This document shows, piece by piece, positions 11,730 through 23,660 of a stretch of 64,000 nt of DNA; within the stretch, counting starts at the first letter, position 1, and each line of letters begins with the position of its first letter. Source of the DNA: Mytilisepta virgata (taxonomy: Eukaryota > Mollusca > Bivalvia > Mytilida > Mytilidae). The notes beneath the pieces are model-generated. The model was given only the letters and a program-made list of their open reading frames with translations. It searched no databases and was not told where the DNA came from. Position numbers and translations under genes: made by a program. The stretch covers positions 28,324,593 to 28,388,592 of the forward strand of contig CM051516.1 of NCBI GenBank assembly GCA_028015205.1, written 5' to 3'.

Positions 11730-12944
11730 TTTTTATAAAGAAAAAGTCAAAATTATATTTATATATCATGATCGTCATTTTTTATTCAATCGAATCAACG
11801 TCACTACGGTCGGTATTTTCATTTGTGATTGGATTAAAGATCTCCACTTCAGCTATGACGAGTAGGAAGTACTTCCAACGAAATAAATTTTTCAATACAC
11901 GAACTGTTCAATTACATCTGTTTAATTAATAATTTTTAGGATTTCTTGTAAAACTGATTTTCCCTGTTACACTTAACACACATTCGAAAGGACACTTATC
12001 AAGTAACCAGGTCACATTGATGTCTGACTTTTACAAGTCAAGTGGGTATCTGACCTTGGGTTATATTACAGATCTGACATGTCCATAACAACCTCGGTGA
12101 AAATTATTCAAATAGATTACTTCTGTGCTGTGACATTGTGAAAACAAAATGATCACATTTAAAATTGGTTTCAACTCAATAAAATTACTAGCTGAAGGAG
12201 TAAGATCCTAGTTTGGCTCCATATTTTGAAGAAAATAGCCTTTTGATCGATTCTTCTGCATTGTTTGATCGGTATTACTCAATTTTTGAATCCAGTTATA
12301 TTTCAACGTAAATTGTATCTCATAACAGGATATGCCAGTCGAAGTCGCCAATAGCAAAACTTAATTTGTGAAATTTAAGATGATATCAATAAATATATTT
12401 GTTAAACGACTACTGCACTCATTTTCCTTTTTTTTAAATGGTTACATTTAAACGGGTGGTCAAATAGTAAATTATGCAATATAAAGGCAGCTGGGGCATG
12501 ATTATTTTGCACACATCTAACAATAAAATAACTTTATCGTGACGTCAGGGATATGAGAGGCTTTAAGGTGTACGTACGAGGTACCTATAAACAAATTTTA
12601 TCACACATTTTTATGAAATTTTGCATTAAAATTCAAAACTGTACCTAAATAACGAAAATCAGTTTATATAATTAACTTTTATATTTCTTCAATAAGATTG
12701 ATTTAAATCTTTAAAATATTGTTAGATTTCATGTACAGAAAGCAGAAAAAGTAGATAGTTTCAATTTTGTGATATTTCTGTTACGCTGAGCTTTTTGGTC
12801 TAATTTGAGCCAGTGATGATACTGTTGTATGTGTGTGTGCTACAAGTATGGGGAACAGGTACCGAGAATTATACTCCTTGCTCAACGCAACACAACTCTC
12901 TCAACACAGTTAAGGAATTCAATCCTTCCCAGAATATGCACAAG
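11730..12944. other. No recognised feature
   Basis: AT-rich non-coding sequence. Nothing on either strand reaches the level of a supportable gene, RNA or transposon end. Confidence 0.5.
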
Positions 12945-12991
12945 CTGTTTTAAAGAAAAGTAAAAATCCAAAATGAGGAGGACGAAATGTG
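12945..12991 (-). repeat. Exact 47-nt copy of the putative exon at 14137-14183
   Basis: All 47 bases are identical to 14137-14183, in the same orientation. On the - strand it starts CACATTTCGTCC and ends TTTAAAACAG. Outside these limits the two loci share nothing. The limits coincide with the predicted transcription start and splice donor of the other locus. Confidence 0.85.
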
Positions 12992-13274
12992 TTTATTAAA
13001 TACATGAAGTCAATAAACAATAAACATTAATAACATTATTTTTCTCTTTCCGCGTTTTTACAATAGATACCTCTCTTTTCTAATTAGTCATTTCTTATTC
13101 ATTAAAAATAAAGACGAAATGCCAGTGATTATTTTTTTTTACTTCTACTACATATCTGCGAGGAGAAATATTATTCTTTGATTCACTTCAACTTTGCTCC
13201 ACAACCTGTAACTGATGATTTATTTACAAACTAGAGGTGTGGATGACCCGTTATCAGTACACTTTAACCTAATT

Positions 13275-13565
13275 AATGGAACTGTGCTTCCCTACTCTAC
13301 AATGTAACAAACCGCTAACTTAGGATCATTCTAATGATATCTCTTAACAAGAAAGATCACATCAAATGTCTAATAGCAGTTTTTCACAAATTAGAGCAAC
13401 GAAATCCAGCATGTATAAAATATAGGAACTACTATGCTTCCCCACTCTACAAAATGCAACAAGTTGACAATCAGACCACTTTAATAGCATTTCTTAATAA
13501 GAAAAGCCACATCAAATGACCAATCATCTCTTTTTGCAAATTAGAGCAACGAAATACAGCATTCT
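13275..13565. repeat. Two-copy tandem duplication, about 151-bp period
   Basis: GTGCTTCCCTACTCTAC / ATGCTTCCCCACTCTAC, ACATCAAATGxCxAAT and AAATTAGAGCAACGAAAT each occur twice, about 150 bp apart, with moderate divergence. No coding frame is preserved. Confidence 0.8.
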
Positions 13566-14136
13566 CTACTAAAATAAAGTTTTTCTCAAGACAACCTGAA
13601 CAGGAACACCTATACCAAAATCAACAAAGACAATGCTATTATTTCCATGAAGTGAATCAAGAATATTTTAATTTTGAATTAAAAAATTGCCTGCATAACA
13701 CCCAATCATTTTAATTAATAAATTGTTATTTTTTTATTCTTGTCTTAATTATTTTCTTTTTAAATTAAATCACTAGGACCTCTTATATGTGTATAAATTA
13801 AATCAGAAAGTCAATCATTAAATTGTTCTTATAATTTCTAGTGAAAGGAACGAAATACGATAATGATAATAATAAAATGAATATTTACATATATCCAGAA
13901 ACCTGTCTTTTTCTGCACCTCTCTAAATGTAATTTGCACATTAGGCTATTTGAATTCAATAAATAAATAAATAAAATGTGAAAATATTCATACTTTGAAC
14001 TATTATCAATTATCATGAAAGAACTATAAAAATTATTTCATTTCTTTCTTAAAACTAATAAAACATACTTTGCTTTTATTGACCATATTTTGAATATAAA
14101 ACAGGCTGTATATAAGAATTAAAAATGATTACTAAC

Positions 14137-14212
14137 CTGTTTTAAAGAAAAGTAAAAATCCAAAATGAGGAGGACGAAATGTGCCCAAGCTGCATTATGT
14201 CTCCTTTTTATA
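14137..14212 (-). promoter_or_regulatory. Putative TATA promoter and 47-nt first exon
   Basis: On the - strand TATAAAAAGG begins at 14212. Twenty-nine bases downstream, at 14183, starts CACATTTCG, and the segment 14183-14137 ends ...AACAG followed by GTTAGT, a fair splice donor. Spacing from TATA to the inferred start is textbook. The exact copy at 12945-12991 begins and ends at these two points, which independently suggests they are transcript boundaries. Downstream exons were not identified, and the exon has no convincing reading frame, so it would be 5' untranslated. Confidence 0.45.
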
Positions 14213-14213
14213 C

Positions 14214-15284
14214 GACTCTGATCTTCATGCCTCTGCAAACTCGACGTCCGAAAAAGGTCACACGTTTCGTTGGACTGTAACCATTTTGAAGTATGAGGGG
14301 TAACCAAATTATTAATTATGATTGCTGATTTGATACTAATATTACACATTTTAAAGTTAATTTTTAAAAATGAAATTCATACAAAGTTTCCTTAATATTT
14401 TGAATTAAAAATTGACTATCAAGAATGGAAAACGTGAAGTATTTATAAAATAAATGAAAATGCTTCACTCCCTAAAATTAATATTCTTATGCCTCAGTGT
14501 TAAAGGTCGGCGTTGACCATTATTGGAGATCACGAGATCGCGTGAATAATGTGTTGTTTTGAACTATTTTTTTCTATTTTCTGGCAACATTTCATAAAGG
14601 TCAATTACCACTGATCAAGACAAAAAGTGAGGATTAAATACGTGCAAGTAGATGTTATATACACATTATACAAAAACCATGTTATGTCATTTCTGTTTGA
14701 TTGATACTAAATAGTTATATCCTCACCAACTTCGTTTTCGCAGTGGACAGCATTTAACTATATGTCCAGTCTAAGGAAATTTTGCTGTTTTAGGTTATTA
14801 TCTTGAATATTATTATAGAAAAAGACAAACTGTAAACAGAAAAAATGTTTAAAAAAAGTGACCAAAGTTGTCAATTGACCCCTTACAAAACGTTACGTCT
14901 ATTTGGTGTTTTTGATAAATACCGAGCATGAGTAGAGTTTCAAAACTCTAAATGCAGCAATCAAAAATAAATCTGGTGAACCCTAATAAAATTTATATCA
15001 TTGAAAAGAGAATTTCAGTGGCAATAATATTTCATTATTTACTTTTTCGTTTATCATTTTTAAAAATTCTAGAGATAAAATTTTGAGAAAGTTTTTTAAT
15101 TTAAAGTCTAAAGATTTTACTTCTTGGGCGATATCACGTTTAATCTGAAAAATGTACAATAGTCAGCGCATATGTCGCCGCTATTTTAAAGGTGTGTTAT
15201 TTTTGTTAGTCATTTTTGAAATTAGTACCTAAAATACAAAACTACAAAAGATATATAATTTTAATTTATTTTAACGTTCAATGT
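14214..15284. other. Intergenic; fragment of dispersed repeat near 14590-14900
   Basis: The stretch with AAACTGTAAACAG and GTCAATTGACCCCTTAC (about 14825-14885) resembles the repeat modules at 10078-10158 and 10649-10727. Otherwise nothing recognised. Confidence 0.45.
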
Positions 15285-15378
15285 TTAATCTGAATCATCC
15301 CCAAAAGTATCTGAACCAATACTCTCACCACTCTCTTCGTTAAAGTCTTTGCTTTGTGTCACAGTTTGCCCCGCTGCC
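15285..15378 (-). CDS. Orphan acidic last exon (unknown protein, C-terminus)
   Basis: On the - strand a good acceptor (TTCTTTGTAG) precedes an open stretch that reads AAGQTVTQSKDFNEESGES followed by IGSDTFGDDSD and a TAA stop. The acidic, Ser/Asp-rich composition and the GC content (higher than its surroundings) are typical of a real coding exon. I cannot find the preceding exon. The MULE transposase fossil at 16.9-17.4 kb is on the same strand upstream, but a link is not shown. The family is not recognised. Confidence 0.4.
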
Positions 15379-15682
15379 CTACAAAGAATGACGATATTAA
15401 TGATTGTCAGCTTACTACCAAGGTTTGAACAATTAGGCTCTTAGTAAGAGGAAAATTACATTGGTGCTTTCTCTTAATCAAATATTATCCGGTTCTTTTT
15501 ATACTAATCAAGCAGACTTATTTTATCTAGAATTATAATCCAATAAATAAGTAAAAAAGTTTTTTTTTTTCTTAAAAAAGGTACATGTAAATTTTTGAAC
15601 ATGTACCTGTAGATTTATCATGTAAACTTTGCGATTCTTTAATAAGGCGTTTTCTTCTATATAATGTGGAGTTTGGCTTATT

Positions 15683-15916
15683 GAAGACTATTTTCCTATA
15701 TTGAAAGCTCTTAATAGGGCAACATTATATGGTTCCAACTCTGATGTACTATCTTTAATAGATAAATTTAGTTTTGAAAAATTACATAATAAATTCTGTA
15801 AAAATATGTTAGGTCTGTTGTAATTTAGCAGCAAAATCTGATTAAGGAAGGTTCCTCTTGATTCTTTTATAATGAAACCGGTTTTACTATATTATTGTAT
15901 AATTATTTGTAAAGAG
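15683..15916 (+). pseudogene. LINE reverse-transcriptase C-terminal fragment, decayed
   Basis: The + frame reads EDYFPILKALNRATLYGSNS, then DKFSFEKLHNKFCKNMLG. After frame changes, NLAAKS, GRF and LDSFIMKPVLLYYC follow. The order (YG motif, DKF..EKLH.KFCK, ..ELGRFPL) is that of the region after the RT domain in non-LTR retrotransposons. There are stops and frameshifts, and no 5' part. Truncated on the right by the MITE at 15933. Confidence 0.5.
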
Positions 15917-15932
15917 AGGCATTCAACATTAA

Positions 15933-16322
15933 GGATGCTCGCTGGTCATGTTTTGGTCTTTTTGTCAGATTTTCGGAATCCTCGGGTTTTATCCATTTCT
16001 TAAACATGAAATTTTTTGCCCATGAACCCCCACTTTTTCTTTTATAATTCAATCATGTATACCTTAAAATGGTATTTGACAAAATTTAATGAAATCCTTA
16101 TTATTTTTTCATACATTTTGAGAGACTGAAGTTGTCAATGCAAAGACAATGAAAAATATAGAGAAAACCCATTTCCCGCAAATTTTCAAGGCCTTATAGC
16201 TCTAAAATGAGCACATGAACCTATATTTTTTTCTTGCTTATTTGTTTACTATTCATATGTTCTCTCAAACTAAAACACCTCTTTCAAATCCTATTTATTT
16301 CCTATTAGACCGGCGATCATCC
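15933..16322. mobile_element. MITE with TTAA target duplication (family K)
   Basis: Inverted ends TTAAGGATGCTCGCTGGTC / GACCGGCGATCATCCTTAA, with TTAA at both edges (15929-15932, 16323-16326). A related left end (TAAGGATGGTCACTGGTGG) lies at about 19852. TTAA duplication fits piggyBac or Kolobok-type non-autonomous elements. No coding capacity. Confidence 0.7.
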
Positions 16323-16394
16323 TTAACAAGGATATATCCGAAAATGGCACATACGAAACTATAATAAATAGTGTGTACAAAAAGTTTTCCAAGA

Positions 16395-16535
16395 TTTGTC
16401 ACTGTACATTAAGCAATGTACAAATTGACAAACGAATGGTGTATATAAAATATTTCCCAAGGTTTGTCAATCTGTAATATACACATTGACAAATGATGTG
16501 TACAAAAGTTTCTCAATATTTGTCAATTTGTACGG
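16395..16535. repeat. Cluster of TTTGTCAATxTGTAC inverted and direct motifs
   Basis: Three GATTTGTCA-like and two TGTACAAATTGACAAA-like sites occur within 140 bp, spaced roughly 50-60 bp apart with alternating orientation, so several hairpins are possible. Could be a small inverted-repeat element or a degenerate minisatellite. Confidence 0.5.
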
Positions 16536-16934
16536 CTGACTTCGGCCATCGTATAAAATAGCGTCAGGAGAAAATTGAATTTCTGATAACAAGATGGAAT
16601 GAATTTGGTGATAATGGAAAATGCTCAGAAGTCAGGAATTGTCGCTTTGAAAAGACCCTTCGTTATTTTCCAAATTTTATAACATTATTGTCAGCATGGA
16701 AGCATAAAGTCAATAACCAAACAAACAATATATATACAATTAATTAACAAAATATTTACAAAAAAATATTTAAAATTCAATATTAAAATGCCTGAAAAAA
16801 GAGGTATATGGTAATTAATATGTACAATAATGATTATTTTGCAGTTTATTAACAATGAAAAATAAGAATTATTTGAATAAACGAAATATGTAAATAAATG
16901 CAAAATTATTTTGAAATGATATAACCAAATAAAG

Positions 16935-17497
16935 CGGAGTTTTGCATTTGCGCCAATTTACAGGTTAACACAAGTCATGAGAAACATAAGATATGCTAAA
17001 AAATACCCCTTCCGTCTGCCATCTGCCCCTTGCTCAACACGGGGAGGTGGCAGTTGGATTTCGATGATCTTCGATGAAGTGAAAACATTCATTAACACGT
17101 TGCGCATTGCTTGCTCAAAATCTATGTGAATAGATATTGGAGTCAAAACCAATTATTTTTGCTGACATAGACCGCATATTAAGTTCCACATAATACGATA
17201 GTACATGTAGTAAGTGTCGTCTTTTGCTGGCAATAGGGCATACAGAAGACGAACGTAGTTACCATTTTTGCATCCATGTATGGTGTACGTCTGATAAAAC
17301 TATTTTGGGGAGCATTTGTTCCATCAATGAATATTTCTGTTATATCATTGCACATACATTCCAAATTCACATGGCTTGAAAAAATAAGTATAACACTTTC
17401 AATGTCATTCACAAAAAATCCATTTAAAATGTATCAGATCTTATCTGTTCAAATTAAATTGGCGCAAATGAAAAAAAAACAATCTTTTCAAAATTGG
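16935..17497 (-). mobile_element. MULE-type element with 11-bp TSD and decayed transposase exon
   Basis: ACCAAATAAAG occurs directly at both edges (16924-16934 and 17498-17508). Sub-terminal inverted repeats CATTTGCGCCAATTTA (near 16947) and TAAATTGGCGCAAATG (near 17455) face each other. The - strand between encodes remnants of a Mutator-like transposase: TEIFIDGT (first catalytic Asp), then in another frame YQTYTIHGCKNGNYV and LLYALLPAKDDTYY, then ISIHIDFEQAMRN (second Asp). Frameshifts and stops break it, and the C-terminal Glu part is absent. TSD length and DDE order agree on the MULE class. Confidence 0.65.
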
Positions 17498-17508
17498 ACC
17501 AAATAAAG

Positions 17509-18430
17509 ACACGCGCACATAATGGTTATTTTAAATCTCAAATAAATATAAAGAAGATATAATAATTACGGTGAATTATGCAAATGCACGAGATATTTAT
17601 CCACAATATACCTATTTAGAAAATTCAAGCCGAAATGCAATTGTTCTAGTGTTGGACGCAAACCCGTTAGAAATACTAAGTAACAATATGTCTTATTTCT
17701 AAATAATTAGTTGCCTCCCTTTTAAACCGTTAATACCCAGTGGTAAATAAAATTATAAAAACAAAATAAATAAATCCACTTTTAATTAATAAAATAAAAT
17801 ACTGACAAATTAAGTACATAATGCTATTTAGCTTAGCGGAAAATTAGCAAAACATTATCTGAATATTTAAAGGTCTTCAAACATCGAAACAATTTAAATT
17901 AGACGAACTTATAATTAATCGAAATGATCATATAAACATAAAATAAAGGAAAATTAAATTGAACAAAAATATTAAGTTGAAATATCAGTCACCAATTTAA
18001 ATAAATGAAAAAATCTACTAACCTGCAATAAGTAAAAATAAAACTTAGAAAAAAGTTTTATAACTTTATTGTTCGGATGCACGCATCCAAACAAGTAGTC
18101 TAATTTATAGACAAAGTACTTACCAGAAGGAAATGTTTGTTATGGAAGGATTTCAAGTCCCTTCAGAGCGTTAACAATTAATCCCTACAAGCTTCGGCAG
18201 TGACAACACTCAGCTATGTTAAAACATTCCGTAAAAAGTTCGTGTAATAATTGTTTCTATGTTCAATAATTTTTTTTTAAAATTATAATGAATGAACAAT
18301 TTTTAAAATTCATGTATAAATTTATATATCTAACCTGTATATCTAAATTATAAAACAATTATTTTTAATTTATAAAACGAAATAGAAATTTACTAATAAA
18401 ATATCATAAAATTATATTTACAAAATATCA
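17509..18430. other. No recognised feature
   Basis: Very AT-rich. No gene, TIR or RNA signature seen. Confidence 0.5.
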
Positions 18431-18444
18431 GGAAATTTCCTTTA

Positions 18445-18700
18445 AAACACACGCCCCGTCCTCAACTCCTCCTAAAACCAATGAGTTGATTTCTGTGAAA
18501 CTTTCAGAAAATCTTTAGTATATATTGCCATGTTGCACTACCTATATTTATTTTTGGGGTTTTCCACAGACACATTTCTTCATGTAAAGTAAGGTGGTAA
18601 GCCTCGTTCGCAACTCCTCCTGAACCAGTGAATGGATTTCTGTGAAACTTTCAGGGAATCTTCAGTGTACATTGCCATTATGCACTTTCTATTTTGTTTT
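18445..18700 (+). repeat. Two diverged tandem units, about 146 bp
   Basis: ACTCCTCCTxAAxCCA, GATTTCTGTGAAACTTTCAG and CATTGCCAT occur twice with the same spacing. Style resembles the 160-bp pearl-like families but the sequence is different. Confidence 0.65.
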
Positions 18701-18807
18701 TTTTTTTTTCATCGGAATGATTTTTGGGTTCACATAGACAAACATTGACTAATACATTTCTTTATATTATTATAGCCGTAGCAGGGGGTTCATATATATA
18801 TTTTGTT

Positions 18808-19070
18808 GGGGGACTCGGTGGCCAAGTGGTCTAGGTAGTTCGTCATGACTACGAAAGATCACTAGCCTGTCAACGCTGAGGTTGTGAGTTCGAATCTCAC
18901 CGGTGGCGGGGTGCGTTCGACTCCAATCTTAATTTACAAGGATTGCAAATTTTCCTACCGAAGGTCGGTGGTTTTTTTCCGGGTACTCCGGCTTCCTCCA
19001 CCAATAAAAACTGGCCTCTGCGAAATAGGCAAATGTGCTGAAAACTGCGTAAAACCCCAACTAAACAAAG
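18808..19070 (+). repeat. tRNA-derived SINE family B, copy 1
   Basis: Head with GGTGGCCAAGTGGTCTAGGT (box A-like) and GTTGTGAGTTCGAATCTCAC (box B), the long-variable-arm layout of a Ser/Leu-type tRNA. Conserved body with TTCCTCCACCAATAAAAACT and an A-rich AACTAAACAAA tail. Copy 2 is at 58810-59070. Resembles published bivalve Meta/RUDI-type SINEs; the exact family needs a library search. Confidence 0.88.
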
Positions 19071-21125
19071 ACACAATATTGTGTGAGCTTTGCTCAGTTC
19101 TTCTGTTTCGAGGAATAGAGTCCAAAGACTTCGGCGGATTAGTAAATAATAGTAACGCATGAATAAATACTACAACTATTCAACCAAATGGATAAAAATC
19201 ACAAAAATCAGAGAATCGGAACACAATCGAAAATAAACCATAATACAGTAGAAATTTTCAAAAATGGATATATCGAATGTGTCAAACACCAGCTAAAACT
19301 CTTCTACACCTATTTTATAAATTCAAGCAATTGTTTGAGCAAAACGAATTTTCTGGAATAACATAAAAAAAACTACAACAGATTTTAAAATCGTTATTTT
19401 GGATACACCAAAGGGACGAATATAAAAAAAATTGGCTATTGAAACAACGAAATGGGATATATGGAAATAAAGAATGTATCTGACTTCTAAGGCCATTTCA
19501 AAAAGTCGCCTAAAGCTTTTCAAAGCCTGGTATGTGGTCTCTGAGGAGTTGCAGCTAGTTATAACAAACAAATTACCAACTTTTTTCTCTATACCTGAAT
19601 ATCGCTTTTGGGGGCGTTTTAACACAAATTTACTAAATTAATGTCTCGAAGACAGTTTTTCAGCGTGAAAGACAGAACCAAAACGATTTTTTCTGTAGGT
19701 GAGTATGTGTATCTCCTTTCATATGACAGTAGAATGGTTTTGGTTCTTGTTGGCAATTTTTTAGAAAGTGATCGAAATTGACCGGTATCGTAAATATACA
19801 CTTCCTTTACTGGTAGGAATCTTGAACGTTATTAATGATTAAGCATGTACTAAGGATGGTCACTGGTGGGAGTTTTAATGTATAGATTTTCAAATACTTT
19901 TATATTTAGATAGAGGTTGAAATTAATAAATAAGAAAAAGAAAACTTTATGTTGGTGAACTAGTTTCTGAGATATGAGGGGTTTAAAATTTGGCGGGAAA
20001 ACGGGTCTCTCTAGATTTTTCCTTTGGTTTGAATGAAAAATGTGATGAATCTTTAAAGTTGTATAAAAATTAAATTAATTTATAGAATTTCATAAAATTT
20101 TCTCATTTAGATCTTTAATATATGCATAATAAATAAATGAAAAGAAAATAGGGGCTTGCTGGTGAAAAAATATCCCATACTATAAATGGATTAACCGTGA
20201 GGAGCTCGCATAATCTGACCAAAATTCAAAATCTCCAAATGACCTTATTAAAATTAAGTCGAATTCAGATATTTGCAGATTCTTTAGGAAATCTATTACA
20301 TGTTTGTGTTAAGAAATAATATACCTACAACACTTTACAGTGTATAGTAGTACTATATTTAATTATGAACTTACCGAAGCTGTCTGCCTTTTTTCCAAAT
20401 ATTTCATGTGCTGAGGGTTAATCACGATATCTATTATTGAAACAAAACTTGGATAGAGCATAATTTCTGCATTTCACCTCCGAACTTTTTAATGCTTTAT
20501 TTAAGAAATTTAAACATAACAACTCCGCATATTTTAACTACTTTTGATAACTTTTTTCAACTATTTGTCTTATTAAAAAATAGTTTCCTGATTGAATTCT
20601 ATTTAAATTTTCTGACACGTACAGTCCTTGTAAGCCAGAATAAAATCTTATCTGCATATTTTCGTAATTATTTACCCGTAAAATATGTATCGGTCTTCTC
20701 GTTTTTTCATATGTAAATTGTCGGTCTCCGGAAAAAAAAATCATGATGAAATATTATCCAGGAAAGATTATTTCATGAAAAAATATCGATTCTATTTTAT
20801 AGTTAGATATTTTCAGTAAAGAAAATTTAATATTTTTATTTAATCATTTATCCTAAATAATATTCTCTTGTTTAACTTCCTTACACCTATATTTTTCTAT
20901 CCAAGCCCCTTTTCCCCAAAGATAAACCTCTTTAAGAAGGTTTTGTTTTGCACGGTTGAACAGTGGAAACAAAAATATGGCTATGAAAAGAATTTTACTA
21001 TTAAAGTCTTTTTTCGGAAAAAAAAATTAATAGCAGATGTTTTTCTGCAGCGGAAAAGCATTAAATGTAACATTTAAAATCATGTAAAATTTTGAATCAC
21101 GATATACATGCAGTTTAATATTATT
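19071..21125. other. Intergenic, partial family K MITE at about 19850
   Basis: Holds a MITE-like left end at about 19852 with no matched right end, and A/T-rich unique sequence. No supportable gene. Confidence 0.45.
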
Positions 21126-21129
21126 ATAA

Positions 21130-23170
21130 TCAATTGTGGTAAAGTTTTACTAAAAGCCTATAATTATATATTATAAATAAAATTTCGGTGTTGCTATAGT
21201 TTTAAAATTTCTGATATAAAAATGAACATTGTGAAAAAAAAACTTGGAAATGACGATAAGCAATAAATCCCTTTGTTTACATTAACCCAAAATCAATTTT
21301 TCTCATTTAATACTTATTTATTTTTTTTAATTCTTTTATTTAAAACTGAAAATAAATTTAAATATAAAAATTGCTTGCAGTACTTATAGATTCTATGTTT
21401 AACCTAAAAACATCCGTTATAAGTGAATATTAGCTGGCGCCTTTTCTTTTGTTTTCAAAATTAAAAGTCATCATTTCAAAAAGGTACACTTCTCAAGTTG
21501 ACAATGGTTAAAAGATTCTTTAGCACAGAAAGGAAATACTTACGTATGAAATATATTTTTAAAGATGGAAGCCATCAAATTATTCTTAAATAGGGCGAAT
21601 AAAAATTGAACTTACGCAAAGTACAAAGTACGTTTCTATATGAATTGCTTGAGATTTTGTACTAAACAATAAAACAAACAATGATATTACTGATATGAAG
21701 GACTTCGTACTGGTAATATAGCAGGAAATCTCTCTGACGTCAAAAGGTCTTTCGTAAATATTTTCTTACATACGAATACCAAGGCGACACAACAAAGTGA
21801 AAAACTCCGTAAGATCGAAATGTAAAAGCAAGACAAACTCGTTAGAATGGAACAAAACAAAGAAATGACCCAGGGATACAAGTTTAACTAAAAACATAAA
21901 AACATATAATAAAATACACAGTCACCATAGAAACTAAAGCACTATTAATATAAAATCTACCTTAAAACCGAGATTGATATCCAGGGCCGAGTTGTTCAAA
22001 AGTTAATCACTTTTTTCACTTTCCATTATTTCGATTGTTGAGTAATATTTCTGTACAAAATTGTGCATAGACATTACACAGTCTTAGGATTAACCCATCA
22101 AATGTTCAGTCCTTAGTCATAACGAAAGAAGCGAATATTTGAAACAGGAAATTGTAGTTAACTTTTGAACAACTGGGCCCAGGTTGTCCGCAAGGGTCAA
22201 GTATGGTCCTGTCCGTCACGTTGTTAAATTCAGTGAAGTGTCAAGTCGCCTGAGGACGTGAAATCAAACTGAATATATCTAGTCTCATATCCGAGATAGA
22301 AACTTCGTATCGGCCAATTGATTCGTGAAGACCTTAAAATTTTTGAAGTGATGAAAACATAACCGTAACACAGACGTCTAAGTGGCAGCAATCGCTCCCT
22401 CTCGACAACATTGTTGTATGGATGGATGGATGGATGAATTATTGTTAAACGTCCAGTGGCAACCATTAGGAGCATATCAGGAAGAGAACATGTTGATATG
22501 ATATATGAATATGATCCCTGCTTTGTATTAGACCGACACACCGAGCCGGATTTTTAATGTGCTATCTCAAGAGTTAACTGTCCGCAGAAAGACATATCGC
22601 CCTTTTCGCACACATTATGCTGAATCCGAGCTGACTAGTCCTTTGCTCTTACTCCTACTTACTCCTAGATGTCGCGTGCTTGGCGGAGAAGCATCAAATA
22701 CCAATTTTAATGTCTTTGGTTTGACCCGGCCGGGGATCGAAACGGCAACCTTCCGTACTCGAGGCGAGCACGCTACATCAAGACAACCTAAGCTATATCA
22801 TATGTACTGTAGTTACGAATCGTTAGTGAAATGTATACACCAAAGGCTGTCATAAAGTTTTGATTTCAATTACCCAGTATCCTATATATTATTAAGTTAT
22901 AAAAGTATATAATATGTAAGTAATCATCTTTATTACACAAATCTAAATTAGAGAATTTGGTAAAATATCTATTTTTCTGACAAAGCTACAAAATTATGTT
23001 CTCATGAAATAGAATACACGAATACCCAATTATTATTATTATTAATAATAATAATATTAAATTATGTAGAAAATTGTCTTCTTAATTACTAATGGTAAAC
23101 ATTAAATAACAAAACCTATCAATATATGACAGTCATTTAAAGAAATAAAAATCAAATAATTGCATTATTT
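21130..23170. repeat. Diverged duplicated block D, copy 1
   Basis: 21130-21775 matches 28845-29545 in order: TATAATTATAT, AGCTGGCGCC, AAAGTCATCATTT, AAGATTCTTTAGC, CATCAAATTATT, CTCTGACGTCA then CCTTTCGTAAAT-type segments. About 22905-23170 matches about 30620-30970 (TTTATTACA, TTTTTCTGACAAAGCT, AAAGAAATAAAxATxAAA). Between them copy 1 carries the SINE at 22418. Conservation outside coding sequence suggests an old duplication of a locus or of promoter-containing sequence. Confidence 0.65.
22418..22785 (-). repeat. tRNA-derived SINE family A, copy 4
   Basis: Reverse-strand full-length copy: ATGGATGGATGGATGAATTA tail at left, head at right with GACCCGGCCGGGGATCGAA (complement of box B) and GAGGCGAGCACGCTAC (box A side). 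The body has a small local duplication of ACTCCTA. Confidence 0.88.
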
Positions 23171-23379
23171 TTTTCATATTCAGCAAGTGTTTTTTTAATA
23201 ACCTGAAATAAACATTTTTTAATCTGATTTTAATAACCTTCTTACTGAAAATTAAACTTTATTTCTATTCAATTTTTACTCTTACCGTTTTAGAGATATA
23301 AAGGTATGGAACATATTTAAGGCCCTAATCTTTGAAATTTATATATCAGTAGTATATAGGAGGTTTTCAGTTAGCAGCT

Positions 23380-23660
23380 GTGGTGATGCCGGATATGACG
23401 AAAATGACGTCACCGAAAGTCACTTGACAGGAATAGGAAGTGGTTTGCGCCCACGCACAACCGGAAGTGACGTGTTTTACCGCCATTTTTCTTTATTTGT
23501 TTACGGAAGTAACGTCAGTCACGTGCTAGGACCCGATGTGTCGTCTGTGCATGCGTGACCGGAAGTACCCGGAACTTGTTTGCGCGCATGCGCAAGAGGA
23601 AGTAGTGATTTTCCCATTATTTGTTTATGGATGTGACGTCAGTCGCGAGATGGGACCCGG
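23380..23660 (+). promoter_or_regulatory. Cluster of CCGGAAGT and TGACGTCA sites at element end
   Basis: At least four GGAAGT sites (CCGGAAGTGACG, CGGAAGTAACGTCAGTCAC, CCGGAAGTACCC, AGGAAGTAG) and three TGACGTCA-like sites in 280 bp. The same type of cluster marks both ends of the related element at 39356-42447. In animals these motifs bind ETS and CREB/ATF factors; here they could equally be transposase-binding subterminal repeats. Confidence 0.5.

Noticed and set aside
22230..22855. ORFs of about 100 codons at the SINE
   Set aside because: Translations of SINE A; the same peptide fragments recur wherever that SINE lies.
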